Shown here: piece after piece, positions 7,782 through 18,065 of the stretch
Numbering within the stretch: position 1 is the first letter of the stretch
Layout of the letters: every line of letters begins with the position of its first letter
Origin: Gilliamella sp. Lep-s35
Lineage (GTDB): Bacteria; Pseudomonadota; Gammaproteobacteria; Enterobacterales; Orbaceae
Length of the DNA: 64,000 nt
Direction of reading: 5' to 3'
NCBI RefSeq assembly: GCF_009795845.1
Contig: NZ_WTEX01000009.1
Location: forward strand, 30,540-94,539
Notes under the pieces: generated by a model
The model's input: the letters and a program-made list of their open reading frames with translations, nothing else
Database searches by the model: none
Told to the model about the DNA's origin: nothing
Program-made: the position numbers and the translations under genes

Positions 7782-9251
7782 ATGTCTAGTACTATTGATA
7801 AAGCTAATCAAGCTGTTGAAAATTTAGAAAAAGAGATGAATAAGCAATACTATCCGCATTTTCATTTAGCACCGCAATCAGGTTGGATGAATGATCCTAA
7901 TGGTTTGATCTATTTTAAAGGGCAATATCATGCTTTTTATCAACATCATCCTTATAATGAAAATTGGGGACCAATGCATTGGGGGCATGCTGTTAGCGAT
8001 GACTTGGTGACATGGCGTAGATTACCAATAGCTATTGCACCTGATCAAGATTTTGATAAAAGTGGTTGCTTTTCGGGTTCCGCTGTTGATAACCATGGCG
8101 AGCTGTATTTGTTTTATACTGGACATGTCTGGTTAAGCGGCCAAGGTGATGATGAGCAGATCCGCCAAACTCAATGCTTTGCAACGAGTAAAGATGGCAT
8201 TCATTTTGAAAAACAAGGTACAGTGCTTGTTCCTAAAGAAGGGATTATGCATTTTCGTGATCCTAAAGTTTGGCAACAAGAAGGTAAATGGTGGATGGTT
8301 GTTGGTCAACGAACTCCTGATGATGTGGGTGAGGTCTTGCTTTATCGTTCTGATAATTTAAAAAATTGGGAATTTGATCAGGTCGTTGTCAGCAATATCG
8401 ATCCGAACGTTTATATGCTTGAATGCCCAGACTTTTTTCCACTTGGTGATAAATGGGTTTTGATGTTTTCACCACAAGGCATGAAAGCAAAAGGATATCA
8501 ATACCGCAATCGTTTTCAGTCTGGTTATATTGTTGGTGATTGGCAACCAAGAAAACCATTTTCTATTATTAAACCTTTCCAAGAAATGGATTTTGGGCAT
8601 GATTTTTATGCGCCGCAATCATTTCTTGCTGCTGATGGACGCCGTATTGTTTTTGCTTGGATGGATATGTGGGAGTCTGCCATGCCGAGCAAAAAAGATA
8701 AATGGGCAGGCGCGTTTACGCTTCCACGTGAACTTATTTTAGATCATGATAATAAAGTTCGAAACCGCCCAATTAAAGAGCTTGAAGCATTACGAGAAAA
8801 CCCACAATCGCTAAATAATATCATCCTAAAAAATCAACTTAAAAATACAGATATTCAATCTATTAGCTGTGAACTTAAGGTTGAACTTGATTTAACTCAA
8901 AGTGATGCCGAGCGGTTTGGTTTGCAACTTGCCGCAACCGAAGATGGTAAACAAGCAACATTACTGTTTGTTGATCTACAATCAAATCGTCTTGTACTTG
9001 ATAGGAGCTTATCAGGTCTTGAATTAAAAGGTTACCGCAGTGTGTCGTTACCAGAAACAGATAAATTAACCTTGCACATTTTTATTGATGCCTCATCAGT
9101 CGAGGTTTTTGTCAATGATGATTTGTATAGCTTGACTAGTCGTATTTATCCACAATTACCTGCAAAACGCCAAATTAATTTATTTGCTGAAAATGGACAA
9201 GCTAAAATCACTAAATTAGACAGTTGGCAATTGAAATCTATTTATTCATAA
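7782..9251 (+). CDS. cscA: Sucrose hydrolase (invertase, GH32)
   Basis: A 489-aa cytoplasmic glycoside hydrolase family 32 enzyme splitting sucrose into glucose and fructose. The nucleophile Asp38 lies in WMNDPNG, the transition-state motif is FRDPK, and the acid/base Glu is in LECPDFF. The five-bladed propeller is followed by a C-terminal beta-sandwich from about residue 340. It is closest to E. coli CscA (shared MHWGHA, DFYAPQSF, GWMDMWES-like segments). The ATG at 7782 with AAGGGG five bases upstream is preferred to the GTG at 7764. There is no signal peptide. It is paired with a proton symporter rather than a PTS, so the substrate is unphosphorylated sucrose. Confidence 0.95.
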   Translation: MSSTIDKANQAVENLEKEMNKQYYPHFHLAPQSGWMNDPNGLIYFKGQYHAFYQHHPYNENWGPMHWGHAVSDDLVTWRRLPIAIAPDQDFDKSGCFSGSAVDNHGELYLFYTGHVWLSGQGDDEQIRQTQCFATSKDGIHFEKQGTVLVPKEGIMHFRDPKVWQQEGKWWMVVGQRTPDDVGEVLLYRSDNLKNWEFDQVVVSNIDPNVYMLECPDFFPLGDKWVLMFSPQGMKAKGYQYRNRFQSGYIVGDWQPRKPFSIIKPFQEMDFGHDFYAPQSFLAADGRRIVFAWMDMWESAMPSKKDKWAGAFTLPRELILDHDNKVRNRPIKELEALRENPQSLNNIILKNQLKNTDIQSISCELKVELDLTQSDAERFGLQLAATEDGKQATLLFVDLQSNRLVLDRSLSGLELKGYRSVSLPETDKLTLHIFIDASSVEVFVNDDLYSLTSRIYPQLPAKRQINLFAENGQAKITKLDSWQLKSIYS

Positions 9252-9256
9252 TATTA

Positions 9257-9284
9257 TTCACTGCCAATAGGCAGTGAAGTTTTA
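9257..9284 (+). terminator. Rho-independent terminator of cscA
   Basis: TTCACTGCC (9257-9265) and GGCAGTGAA (9270-9278) form a perfect 9-bp stem with an AATA loop, followed by GTTTTACTTTTG. It lies five bases after the cscA stop. Confidence 0.85.
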
Positions 9285-9461
9285 CTTTTGTAAAGTCGAA
9301 TTTTTATTGAAACGTATTCAGAAATACGACAAATTGTTTATTTTGTAACGCAATTTTTATATTATCAAGATTAATGTAGGCAAATATTGCATTTATTATT
9401 AGTATATGTCACATGTTTCTAAATAATAAATGCAGAACTTTGTTTTCCATTGCATATTTAT

Positions 9462-10943
9462 TTAGTGGCTATTTAGCTTTTGTTTTGCATCTGGTTTATT
9501 ATAAACCCCAAAATGGTCTACGATTGTGCTACTTGCTTTATTTAGCCCTAAAACTTCTACTTGTGCGCCTTCTGTGCGGAATTTGATTACAACTTTATCT
9601 AAAGCTGCTACAGCAGTTATGTCCCAAAAATGTGCTTGGGTAAGATCAATTGTTACTTTTTTTGCTGATTTTGTAAAATCAAATGAACTAATAAATTTTG
9701 AGGAAGAAGCAAAAAATACTTGTCCATACACGATATAGATGTGCTGTTCCTTATTGTGTTGCTTAGTTTCAATTTGTAGGTAATGAGCAACTTTATTAGC
9801 ATAAAATAATGATGCCAGTAACACTCCTACAAATACACCGTAAGCAAGGTTATGGGTAAATACCACTACAACTACAGTCGAAAGCATCACAATATTGGTT
9901 GAAAGTGGATATGATTTAAGGTTTCTAATTGATTCCCAGCTAAAGGTACCAATTGAAACCATTATCATGACAGCAACTAACGCAGCCATGGGAATTTGGC
10001 TTACCCAGTCTTGCAAAAACACAACTAATAATAAAAGAACACTTCCTGCTATGAATGAAGATAGACGCGTTCGTCCACCTGACTTCATATTAATAATTGA
10101 TTGTCCAATCATCGCACAACCAGCCATACCACCAAAGAAGCCCGTGACTATATTGGCGATACCTTGTCCCTTGCATTCTCGGTTTTTATCACTCGGTGTG
10201 TCGGTTATATCATCTACAATGGTTGCGGTCATCATTGACTCTAATAAGCCAACAATGGCTAATGAAATGGAATAAGGAAGAATAATCAATAGAGTATCAA
10301 GATTAAAAGGAACATTTGGAAGTAAAAATGTAGGCAAACTTGTTGGAAGTGTTCCCATATCGCCGACCGTTCTTATATCCATTCCCAGATACATATAAAT
10401 ACCAGTAAGAGTAAGAATGCAGAGTAGCGGTGAAGGAAGTATTTTTCCTACTTTAGGAACATAAGGAAAAAGGTAAATAATACCAAGTCCTGCAATAGTC
10501 ATTACATAAACGTGCCATGTTACATTAGTCAATTCTGGAAGTTGCGCTAAAAAGATCAAGATAGCTAAGGCATTGACAAAACCAGTTACCACAGAGCGAG
10601 AAACAAAGCGCATTAAGTTTCCTAATTGAAGAAAACCCGCAATAATCTGAAAAATACCACATAAGATTGTTGCAACTAGTAAATATTCAACTCCGTGATT
10701 TTTAACTAATCCTGCAATAACTAACGCCATTGCACCTGTAGCAGCAGAAATCATACCTGGACGGCCACCAGTAAAAGCAGTAACAACCGCTATACAAAAG
10801 GCAGCATATAGCCCCATTTTGGGATCAACGCCAGCAATAATTGAAAAAGCAATTGCTTCGGGAATAAGAGCTAGCGCTACAACGACACCGGACAGAACAT
10901 CATTTCTGATATTTGAAAACCATTCTTTATATAAAGATTGCAT
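9462..10943 (-). CDS. SulP-family anion transporter with STAS domain
   Basis: A 493-aa membrane protein of the SLC26/SulP family (sulfate, bicarbonate or other anions). The N-terminus [20 protein letters not shown] is the SulP signature. Multiple hydrophobic helices run to about residue 385. A cytoplasmic STAS domain follows at about 400-485 ([20 protein letters not shown]). The overall shape resembles BicA-type bicarbonate/sodium symporters, but substrate cannot be fixed from sequence. It interrupts the csc gene set with no obvious link to sucrose. The 253-bp upstream region to cscR shows no clear operator. Confidence 0.85.
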   Translation of the reverse strand: MQSLYKEWFSNIRNDVLSGVVVALALIPEAIAFSIIAGVDPKMGLYAAFCIAVVTAFTGGRPGMISAATGAMALVIAGLVKNHGVEYLLVATILCGIFQIIAGFLQLGNLMRFVSRSVVTGFVNALAILIFLAQLPELTNVTWHVYVMTIAGLGIIYLFPYVPKVGKILPSPLLCILTLTGIYMYLGMDIRTVGDMGTLPTSLPTFLLPNVPFNLDTLLIILPYSISLAIVGLLESMMTATIVDDITDTPSDKNRECKGQGIANIVTGFFGGMAGCAMIGQSIINMKSGGRTRLSSFIAGSVLLLLVVFLQDWVSQIPMAALVAVMIMVSIGTFSWESIRNLKSYPLSTNIVMLSTVVVVVFTHNLAYGVFVGVLLASLFYANKVAHYLQIETKQHNKEQHIYIVYGQVFFASSSKFISSFDFTKSAKKVTIDLTQAHFWDITAVAALDKVVIKFRTEGAQVEVLGLNKASSTIVDHFGVYNKPDAKQKLNSH

Positions 10944-11196
10944 TGAATTAAATCACCATCTGAAAAAGTAAAAGAAAATTACAGCGTGAAGGAATGCATT
11001 ATAAGGCTAGCAAAATTTGATAGGAACAAACATGAAGTCTGTGCATCACGCGAGTAATTATAATTATGATTGATAAAAAGAACTCGCAATAAACTACACA
11101 GGTATACTCCAGAATAAATTTATATTTTTATACTAATAAAGTTTAAGCAATTGTACAAGATTAATTTTTTATTATAGCCAAAGACAATAATAATTT

Positions 11197-12201
11197 TTAT
11201 AAAGATTCCCTTTCTAAATAAGGCGATGCCACATGTACTATCTCTTTTTGGGGTTGATTTGTGATAATATGTAATGCTGCTTGTTTACCGATCTCATAAT
11301 GAGGTAACTGAACTGTTGTCAGTGGTGGGTAAAATAGTTCACCTGTGCCCACCATATTATCGTAACCTAATACCGCAATATCATTTGGAATTTTTAATCC
11401 TTTGCTAAGTAAAAATTGATAAGCAACAAAAGCAATGCGGTCATTACCACAAATTAGCACATCAAAATCCGGTTTTTTATTACAATGTTGTTTCAATATA
11501 TCAACTGTCATCATATATTCTTGTTTAATATTACTTGGCAAATGAGATATATGGTAACTTGTTAGATCTTTTATGTCTTTGCCAGCATCTTGCCATGCTT
11601 GTTCAACTGCTTTACGTCGAGTATTACCTGCCAATGTTTTATCTGATAGGTAGATACATAAAGGTTTTTTATAACCTTTTCTAATTACTTGCTGCATAGC
11701 TTGATATTGACCTAAATAGTCATTTGGTATATAGCAAGGCAACTTTTCAGAATTACTAATACAATTAGCTAACACTATATTTTTTTTCAGTAATTTTTTA
11801 GGGAGATCAACTTTTCGTAATCCCATTGTTGTATAAATGATACCATCAGGTCGATACGATAATAGTGTATTAATTGCGTGATCAGCGTGTTTATCATCAA
11901 ACAAATTTACAATAAAAGTATTCCAACCATATTGTTGAGCTGTTTTTTCAATTGCTTGTAATAGTTCAACCGAAAAAGGCGTCATTGCTGTTTCTAAGGC
12001 AAGCACCCCAATAGCACGAGGCCCTGAATTATCACCTCTAATTTTACGTGCTGACAAGTCAGGAACATAATTAAGCTGATCAATGGCTTGTTTGACTCGA
12101 TTATAAGTTTCTTTGTTTAATTTGCTAGGATCATTTATTGCTCTAGATACTGTCATCAAGGACACTGATGCCAGTTTTGCAACATCCTTTAGTGAAGCCA
12201 T
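11197..12201 (-). CDS. cscR: Sucrose operon repressor CscR (LacI family)
   Basis: A 334-aa LacI-type repressor. The N-terminal HTH MASLKDVAKLASVSLMTVSR and hinge NYVPDLSARKIR are followed by a periplasmic-binding-like domain containing TPFSVELLQAIE, RPDGIIYTTMGLR, FDVLICGNDR and PPLTTVQLPH. These segments correspond one for one to E. coli CscR. It is divergent from cscB. Operators of matching type lie before cscB and cscA, and a degenerate ATTAACG-like site near 12233-12247 hints at autoregulation. Confidence 0.93.
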   Translation of the reverse strand: MASLKDVAKLASVSLMTVSRAINDPSKLNKETYNRVKQAIDQLNYVPDLSARKIRGDNSGPRAIGVLALETAMTPFSVELLQAIEKTAQQYGWNTFIVNLFDDKHADHAINTLLSYRPDGIIYTTMGLRKVDLPKKLLKKNIVLANCISNSEKLPCYIPNDYLGQYQAMQQVIRKGYKKPLCIYLSDKTLAGNTRRKAVEQAWQDAGKDIKDLTSYHISHLPSNIKQEYMMTVDILKQHCNKKPDFDVLICGNDRIAFVAYQFLLSKGLKIPNDIAVLGYDNMVGTGELFYPPLTTVQLPHYEIGKQAALHIITNQPQKEIVHVASPYLERESL

Positions 12202-12289
12202 ACATAAATCCTTTTTACTTACAAGTATAGAAGATTAACGATTAATCTTAACGTGATCAAATGATAACACAATGATAAATGATAAAAAA

Positions 12290-12305
12290 TGTGAGATAAG
12301 TAGCA
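12290..12305. promoter_or_regulatory. Possible CRP site before cscB
   Basis: TGTGAGATAAGTAGCA matches eight of ten conserved CRP positions, in the cscR-cscB gap about 60-70 bp before the likely cscB transcription start. It is weaker than the site at 7668. Confidence 0.35.
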
Positions 12306-12351
12306 ATTATGAAAATTGATTATGTTCATTCCTTAATAAATATGCGCATAA

Positions 12352-12377
12352 TGTTAACATTAACATGTTAACGTTAA
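12352..12377. promoter_or_regulatory. Tandem CscR operators before cscB
   Basis: TGTTAACATTAACA (12352-12365) is a one-mismatch copy of the palindrome and abuts TTAACGTTAA (12368-12377), the perfect core also found before cscA. A CATAAT -10 at 12347-12352 places the transcription start inside the operators. Two adjacent half-turn-spaced sites suggest strong repression. Confidence 0.65.
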
Positions 12378-12403
12378 ACACAAACGATTATAGGGTAATA
12401 AAT

Positions 12404-13648
12404 ATGAATATAGTACAAAACAGAAATTATTGGTTCTCATCTGGTTACCTTTTTACATTTTATGCCGCATGGTCACTGTGGTGGTCTTTTTATGCTATTT
12501 GGTTAAACAATAAAATTGGCTTATCGGGTGAGCAGTTAGGCATTGTTTATGCTGCTAATTCTGCTGCTGCCATGTTTTTTATGATTTTCTATGGCATTAT
12601 CCAAGACAAATTACAAACAGGTAAAGCAGTTGTTACTTTTCAAAGTATTATTATGATGCTTATTGGCCCATTTTTAATTTATGTGTATGAACCTTTATTA
12701 CAAAATAATTTTATTTGGGGTGTTTGTATTGGTGCACCAGTTTTAAGTGCCAGCTTTATTTCAGGTAGCGCTTTGATTGACTCTTTTATTGAACGCATTA
12801 GCCGGTTATTTGGCTTTGAATTTGGTTCCGCTCGTTTTTGGGGATCATTTGGTTATGCTGCTGCAACATTTGTTGCGGGTAAGTTATTTGGTATTGATCC
12901 TCATATTAACTTTTGGATGGCATCGGTTATTGCAGTTATCTTTTTTACTATTAATATTGTATTTAAGCCAAAACACTATCAAACATCACCGATTAAAAAT
13001 AACAATACCACTTTATCAGAAAAAACAACGACTATACCAACAATGGCTGAAATTTTCTCGCTTTTAGGATTGCAAAAATTTTGGTTATTTGTATTGTTTG
13101 TTATTGGTACTTATAGTTTTTATACTATCTATGATCAGCAGTTATTTCCTAATTTTTATACTAGCTTTTTTGACAAACCAGAAGATGGTTATGAAGTTTA
13201 TGGCTATTTAAATTCCTTCCAAGTCTTTTTAGAAGCAGCGTGTATGGTTATTGCGCCTTATTTTATTAACAAAATGGGAGCTAAAAAATCGTTATTAGTT
13301 GCTGCATTAGTCATGATTTGCCGAATTGCATTATCTGCAACATTAGATAACGTTTATTTCATTTCGTTAGTAAAACTATTTCATGCGATTGAAATTCCCT
13401 TATTTATTTTGGCAATGTTTAAATATATTGTAGGTAATTTTGATGCAAGGTTATCTGCTACACTTTACTTAGTTGGTTTTAATATTTCATCAAATCTTGG
13501 TGTTATTGTGTTGTCATGGTTGGTGGGTAAATTATTTGATAAGACAGGATATGCAACAACATTTTATGTGCTTGCGGGAGTTGTTTTACTTACTTCGATA
13601 ATAGCAATATTTACTTTAAGTGACGAGAAAAAGGCAAATCAACAATAG
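12404..13648 (+). CDS. cscB: Sucrose:proton symporter (LacY/CscB family)
   Basis: A 414-aa 12-helix MFS permease of the oligosaccharide:H+ symporter family. WSLWWSFYAIWL in helix 1, FMIFYGIIQDKL, GPFLIYVYEPLLQ, FEFGSARFWGSFGYA and GYLNSFQVFLEA follow E. coli CscB almost segment by segment. The ATG at 12404 has an AGGG site; the upstream ATG at 12365 lies within the operator and is unlikely. It imports sucrose without phosphorylation, consistent with CscA and CscK in the same regulon. Confidence 0.93.
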   Translation: MNIVQNRNYWFSSGYLFTFYAAWSLWWSFYAIWLNNKIGLSGEQLGIVYAANSAAAMFFMIFYGIIQDKLQTGKAVVTFQSIIMMLIGPFLIYVYEPLLQNNFIWGVCIGAPVLSASFISGSALIDSFIERISRLFGFEFGSARFWGSFGYAAATFVAGKLFGIDPHINFWMASVIAVIFFTINIVFKPKHYQTSPIKNNNTTLSEKTTTIPTMAEIFSLLGLQKFWLFVLFVIGTYSFYTIYDQQLFPNFYTSFFDKPEDGYEVYGYLNSFQVFLEAACMVIAPYFINKMGAKKSLLVAALVMICRIALSATLDNVYFISLVKLFHAIEIPLFILAMFKYIVGNFDARLSATLYLVGFNISSNLGVIVLSWLVGKLFDKTGYATTFYVLAGVVLLTSIIAIFTLSDEKKANQQ

Positions 13649-13672
13649 TTTTAAATTAGCGCTAATAATTAC

Positions 13673-13708
13673 AAAAATGGGAACATATTGTTTCCATTTT
13701 TCTTTTTT
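13673..13708 (+). terminator. Rho-independent terminator of cscB
   Basis: AAAAATGG plus GAACA (13673-13685) pairs with TGTTT plus CCATTTTT (13689-13701), with one G-T pair, and runs into CTTTTTT. It lies 25 bases after the cscB stop. Confidence 0.8.
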
Positions 13709-13797
13709 ATCAACATTAAATCAATACAATCCTTGCTTCCAAGGAAAGTTTGCGAAACAATATTAGCAATTTTAGTTATTGAGTATAGGGACTTGTA

Positions 13798-14592
13798 GTG
13801 AATGATGTAAAAGTAGTTGTTAAACCCGAGATGTTATGGCAAACCATTCGGCAAGAGGCCTTTGAATTAGTGGAAAGCGAGCCAATGCTAGCAAGTTATT
13901 TCCATGCAACTTTACTTAATCATGAAGATTTGGGCAGTGCTTTAAGCTATATTTTAGCTAATAAACTTGTTTCTCAGGTTATGCCCGCTATTGAAATTCG
14001 TGAAATTGCTAGGCAGGCTTATCAAGCTGATGAAAGCCTCATCCAATTTGCGGTAAGTGATATTAGTGCCGTTTATATTCGCGATCCTGCAACAAATTAC
14101 TACTCAACACCACTTCTTTATTACAAAGGATTTTTGTCCTTGCAAGCTTATCGAATTGCTCATTGGCTTTGGAAGCAAAACCGTAAATCACTTGCCATTT
14201 TTCTACAAAGCCAAATTGCGATAGTGTTTGGGGTGGATATTCATCCTGCGGCAAAAATTGGTTGTGGTGTGATGTTTGATCACGCAACCGGTATTGTGAT
14301 TGGTGAAACGGTCGTAATTGAGAATGATGTTTCTATTTTGCAATCTGTTACATTAGGCGGTACAGGTAAAGAAAACGGTGATCGTCATCCCAAAATTCGA
14401 GAAGGGGTAATGATTGGCGCTCACTCAACGATTTTAGGTAATATCGAAATCGGCAAAGGTGCCAAAATTGGAGCGGGTTCTGTTGTGTTAGATCCTGTGC
14501 CACAGCATACCACCGTTGCAGGTGTACCTGCTAAAGTAGTGGGGTGTCCTGATTGCGAAAAACCAGCGTTAAATATGGATCAAGATATTTAA
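13798..14592 (+). CDS. cysE: Serine O-acetyltransferase
   Basis: A 264-aa hexameric enzyme making O-acetylserine for cysteine synthesis. An N-terminal helical domain (EPMLASYFHATLLNHEDLG, SALSYILANKL) is followed by a left-handed beta-helix of hexapeptide repeats with DIHPAAKIG, FDHATGIVIGE and SILQSVTLGGTGK. The C-terminal tail ends DQDI, an Ile end that in this family docks into CysK. The start is GTG, about 11 bases after an AGGGA site. It stands alone between cscB and a convergent tilS. Confidence 0.96.
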   Translation: MNDVKVVVKPEMLWQTIRQEAFELVESEPMLASYFHATLLNHEDLGSALSYILANKLVSQVMPAIEIREIARQAYQADESLIQFAVSDISAVYIRDPATNYYSTPLLYYKGFLSLQAYRIAHWLWKQNRKSLAIFLQSQIAIVFGVDIHPAAKIGCGVMFDHATGIVIGETVVIENDVSILQSVTLGGTGKENGDRHPKIREGVMIGAHSTILGNIEIGKGAKIGAGSVVLDPVPQHTTVAGVPAKVVGCPDCEKPALNMDQDI

Positions 14593-14721
14593 TTATGTGT
14601 AGGAATAACTTGCGTCGTTTACAGCTATAGTAGCTCAAATCTTTTTACGTTATAAAATAACTAGAATGTCAGCTCAAATAAAGAGTATAAAAGTTTTTTA
14701 ACATATTAAATCGATGTATTA

Positions 14722-16032
14722 TTATTCCACAAGAGTAAAACCGATTTGTGTTCCTTTTCCTTGTTCTGTCACAAATACGCCAACTGCGCAGATCAGTTGT
14801 TCGTTGTAGTAAATCAATGGGATTCGTGTTCGCATCCATGGTGGAATATTATGCTCTTGCCATAGTTTTTTTATTGATCGTGAACCGTGACGATTAACAA
14901 TTTGAAATTTTCCTTGAGCATGGAATTGTACTGTCACTTGTTCGTCTTTTTTCGGCAAACGACATGTTAAATGATGTTGGTTATTGAGCTGTAATTTACC
15001 GACATTATCAGGCAAGATTAATTCAGAAGTTAAGTCCCAATCGAGTTTTTGTTGTTCAATATTTTGATATAGCGGTAATAGGTAGAGTTGATTCTGATAA
15101 CGGCGTATTTGTTTGTTGTTAAGAATAAATTGTGGATTGGCATCCTCTTTGGCTAAGGCAACGGTTGGCCAAATTAAAGCCAATTGTTTTTGAGTTGGCA
15201 TGACTATTTGTTGAGTTCGTAACCACATGCGCAAAATAGCATTGCGTTTATATTCTGAATAATTTATTAAAGGGGAAAGGTTCAATTGCCCTTGTTGGGT
15301 AACAATTTGTTGAAATTCAGATAATAATAATTCGTTAATTAATGCTTCTTGTTGTTGACATAATTCCGCACTGCGTGCCACCATTTGCGAAAAATGAGGC
15401 CAGCGTTGATTAATTGTTGGCAAGACATTGAGTCTTAAAAAGTTACGATCGTAGCGGTCATCTTGGTTGCTTTCATCTTCTATCCAAATGAGCTGATGTT
15501 TATTCGCATAGGTTTCAATTTGTGATCGTGATATTGTTAATAAAGGTCGAAGATGTTGTTGATTTTCCCTTGGCATTGCGGACAATCCTGCAGGTCCACT
15601 ACCACGTTTCAATGCCAAGAAGAAAGTTTCACATTGATCATCAAGATGTTGAGCTGTACATAACGTTTCATCATCTTTTAGATGGTGATATATAGCTTGG
15701 TAACGTGCATTTCTAGCTTGCTCTTCAATATTACCCGCTATGAGATCAAGTCTGACTTTTTCAATAATTATTGGAACTTGCCATGTTTGACATTGTTGCT
15801 TGCAATGCATTGCCCAGTTGTCAGCATTGCTACTCAAACCATGATGAATATAGATCGCTCTTAGTTCTAAATTTGGTAACAATTGTTGTTTAAGCTTAAC
15901 AAGCACATGCATTAATACCGTTGAGTCAACACCACCACTATATGCAACCAGTAGCGCTTTGTGGTGTTTTATATTATGAAAAACTGTTTGTTTTATTATT
16001 TCATCACACGTGATTTGGTTTTGATTATTCAT
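14722..16032 (-). CDS. tilS: tRNA(Ile)-lysidine synthase
   Basis: A 436-aa ATP-dependent ligase that converts C34 of the CAU-anticodon tRNA-Ile to lysidine. The PP-loop SGGVDS is at 32-37. Further N-terminal motifs are IHHGLSSNADNWA, NIEEQARNARY and AQHLDDQCETFFL. A substrate-binding middle domain and the C-terminal TilS domain (HGSRSIKKLWQEHNIPPW) are present, as in E. coli (432 aa). It is transcribed in the same direction as, and downstream of, metC. Confidence 0.96.
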   Translation of the reverse strand: MNNQNQITCDEIIKQTVFHNIKHHKALLVAYSGGVDSTVLMHVLVKLKQQLLPNLELRAIYIHHGLSSNADNWAMHCKQQCQTWQVPIIIEKVRLDLIAGNIEEQARNARYQAIYHHLKDDETLCTAQHLDDQCETFFLALKRGSGPAGLSAMPRENQQHLRPLLTISRSQIETYANKHQLIWIEDESNQDDRYDRNFLRLNVLPTINQRWPHFSQMVARSAELCQQQEALINELLLSEFQQIVTQQGQLNLSPLINYSEYKRNAILRMWLRTQQIVMPTQKQLALIWPTVALAKEDANPQFILNNKQIRRYQNQLYLLPLYQNIEQQKLDWDLTSELILPDNVGKLQLNNQHHLTCRLPKKDEQVTVQFHAQGKFQIVNRHGSRSIKKLWQEHNIPPWMRTRIPLIYYNEQLICAVGVFVTEQGKGTQIGFTLVE

Positions 16033-16095
16033 CTTCTACTTACATTATGCTAAACTAAACATTCGTAATGCATTGGTTTTATATAGATTCATTTT

Positions 16096-17277
16096 TTATA
16101 GCTTGATTCTGTCTAAACCAGCAGCAAGATCGGCAATTAAATCATCGGGATCTTCAAGACCTATATGAAGACGAATTAAAGTTCCTTTAAAATCAATACC
16201 AGATACAGGTCTAATTTTTGCTAGTTCTTCGGGTTGATTGGCTAAAATTAATGATTCAAAACCACCCCATGAATAAGCCATTGAGAAATAAGTTAAGTTG
16301 TCAATAAAATCAGATAATTGCTCGTCAGTTAATCGATCTTTGAGTACAAAAGAAAATAATCCACTTGCACCTGAAAAATCACGTTTAAAAAATTCATGCC
16401 CCTTACAACTTTCTAATGCTGGGTGATTGACGGTAGCAACTTTAGGATGATGAGCTAACCATTTTGCTACTTTTATGCCGCTTTCATGATGTTGTTTAAG
16501 TCTTATTGCTAGTGTTCGTAAGCCTCGGGTTGCCATGTAAGCTGTGTCTGCGTCGCACATTTGTCCCATTAAGTAGGAGCGTTCGCGTAGTCTGTCCCAA
16601 CAACGCTGATTAGCAACTGCAGTGCCTAGCATAGCATCAGAATGACCGATTAGGTATTTAGTACCTGCTTGTATTGAGATATCAATATCATGCGCTAGGG
16701 CTTTAAATAATATGCTAGCTCCCCAAGTGTTATCCATCATGATAACAATTTCAGGGTTGCTGCTTCGAATGGCTTTGACAATAGTGGGGATGTCTTGCAC
16801 TTCCATTGTTATGGAACTAGGTGACTCAAGAAATACGACTTTGGTATTGGGTTTTATATAATTGGTGATATTACTGCCTATTAACGGCGAAAAGTAATCC
16901 GTTTCAACGCCTAGATCTTTTAAGATGTGTTGGCAAAATTCTTGAGTAGGTTCGTAAGCCGCTTCGGATACTAAAATGTGATCGCCCGTTTTTACAAAAG
17001 CTAAAATGGAATTAGCAATTGCTGCTGCACCACATGGGTAAAGGTAACAACCTGCTCCACCTTCAATTTCAACCATCGCATCTTGTAGCGAAAAATGAGT
17101 TAATGTACCACGGCGTCCATAGAATAATGCACCATTGGCACGGTTTTTGGTTGCTTCTTTTTTTGTTTCAATTGAATCAAAAACCAGTGATGAGGCTCGT
17201 TGTATTACCGAATTAACAGCGCCTTGTGTATAACGCTTTTTACGTCCAGCATGAACTAATTTTGTTGGTAATGACAT
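16096..17277 (-). CDS. metC: Cystathionine beta-lyase
   Basis: A 393-aa PLP enzyme of the Cys/Met metabolism family that converts cystathionine to homocysteine. Lys207 in [11 protein letters not shown] binds [41 protein letters not shown] and [12 protein letters not shown] match MetC rather than MetB or CGL. The gene lies upstream of tilS on the same strand (63-bp gap) and diverges from a phosphopantetheinyl transferase gene. Confidence 0.95.
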   Translation of the reverse strand: MSLPTKLVHAGRKKRYTQGAVNSVIQRASSLVFDSIETKKEATKNRANGALFYGRRGTLTHFSLQDAMVEIEGGAGCYLYPCGAAAIANSILAFVKTGDHILVSEAAYEPTQEFCQHILKDLGVETDYFSPLIGSNITNYIKPNTKVVFLESPSSITMEVQDIPTIVKAIRSSNPEIVIMMDNTWGASILFKALAHDIDISIQAGTKYLIGHSDAMLGTAVANQRCWDRLRERSYLMGQMCDADTAYMATRGLRTLAIRLKQHHESGIKVAKWLAHHPKVATVNHPALESCKGHEFFKRDFSGASGLFSFVLKDRLTDEQLSDFIDNLTYFSMAYSWGGFESLILANQPEELAKIRPVSGIDFKGTLIRLHIGLEDPDDLIADLAAGLDRIKL

Positions 17278-17397
17278 AATGATACACCTTTGCGACTATT
17301 TATTAAGGTTGATATTTTTATTAATTTTGATAACAGTTAGCATAGCATGCTGTTAAAATAGTAAAAAATAAATTTTATTAATATTTTCTTGCTAACT

Positions 17398-18015
17398 ATG
17401 CTAATTGTTCAACTTGCTTACCTTAATGACGCTGACATTAATTTTTCACTGTTGCCTCAAACGCTTCTTGATGAAGCGAATAATTTAAGTGGACAGCGTA
17501 AAAAACAGTTTTTAGTTTGCCGTTCAATTTTGGCTCATTTGCTTAAACAATACTGTGATATTTCGATGTTACCTGTTATTAAGGTTGGAGATAATGGTCG
17601 TCCCTCTTTTTTAGAGCCACACTTACCAGATTTTAATATTAGTCATAGCCAAGATTGGGTAGCAGTTGCGATTTCTTTAGTTGGTAAGGTTGGTTTAGAT
17701 ATCGAAGTAGCACGTCCACGAAAAAATTATTTGAAAGTAGCTAAAAATTTTTTTGCTGATGACGAATATCAATGGATGACTAAACAAGATGATACATTAA
17801 GAGCCTTTTGGCAACTATGGACATTAAAAGAGTCTGCATTAAAGCTTTATGCTAAAGGTGTTTGGCAAATAAAATCGGTTAACGTCGACTTAAAACAGCA
17901 GATGATTATGGCACCTTTTGCACAAGAATTTTATTATCAATATCGTCAAGTGGACGATGTTCATCTGTCGGTGAACAGCAACCAACCGATCTCTAAATTA
18001 ATTTTGTTGCCTTAA
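17398..18015 (+). CDS. 4'-phosphopantetheinyl transferase (Sfp/AcpT type)
   Basis: A 205-aa protein with the three marks of the Sfp/AcpT group: NISHSQDWVAVAI, the magnesium-binding GLDIEVARPRKN, and FWQLWTLKESALKLYAKG. It attaches the phosphopantetheine arm of CoA to carrier proteins. The length is between AcpS (about 126 aa) and Sfp (224 aa) and fits AcpT. No carrier-protein or polyketide gene is nearby, so its partner is unknown. The ATG at 17398 is preferred over the TTG at 17389; neither has a strong ribosome site. Confidence 0.85.
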   Translation: MLIVQLAYLNDADINFSLLPQTLLDEANNLSGQRKKQFLVCRSILAHLLKQYCDISMLPVIKVGDNGRPSFLEPHLPDFNISHSQDWVAVAISLVGKVGLDIEVARPRKNYLKVAKNFFADDEYQWMTKQDDTLRAFWQLWTLKESALKLYAKGVWQIKSVNVDLKQQMIMAPFAQEFYYQYRQVDDVHLSVNSNQPISKLILLP

Positions 18016-18027
18016 TATAATGTTTTT

Positions 18028-18060
18028 CCATTATCTATTATGACACGATAATGGTTTGTT
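18028..18060. terminator. Terminator between acpT-like gene and phosphatase gene
   Basis: CCATTATC (18028-18035) pairs with GATAATGG (18047-18054) over an 11-base loop, followed by TTTGTTATTT. It serves the rightward gene and possibly the convergent one. Confidence 0.65.
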
Positions 18061-18065
18061 ATTTA

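Noticed and set aside
9895..10275. Forward open frame of 126 codons
   Set aside because: It lies entirely antisense to the SulP transporter gene, has no family resemblance and no ribosome site; it is a shadow of the real gene.
12777..13067. Forward frame of 96 hydrophobic residues
   Set aside because: Alternative phase within cscB; the hydrophobicity reflects the T-rich codons of the membrane protein.
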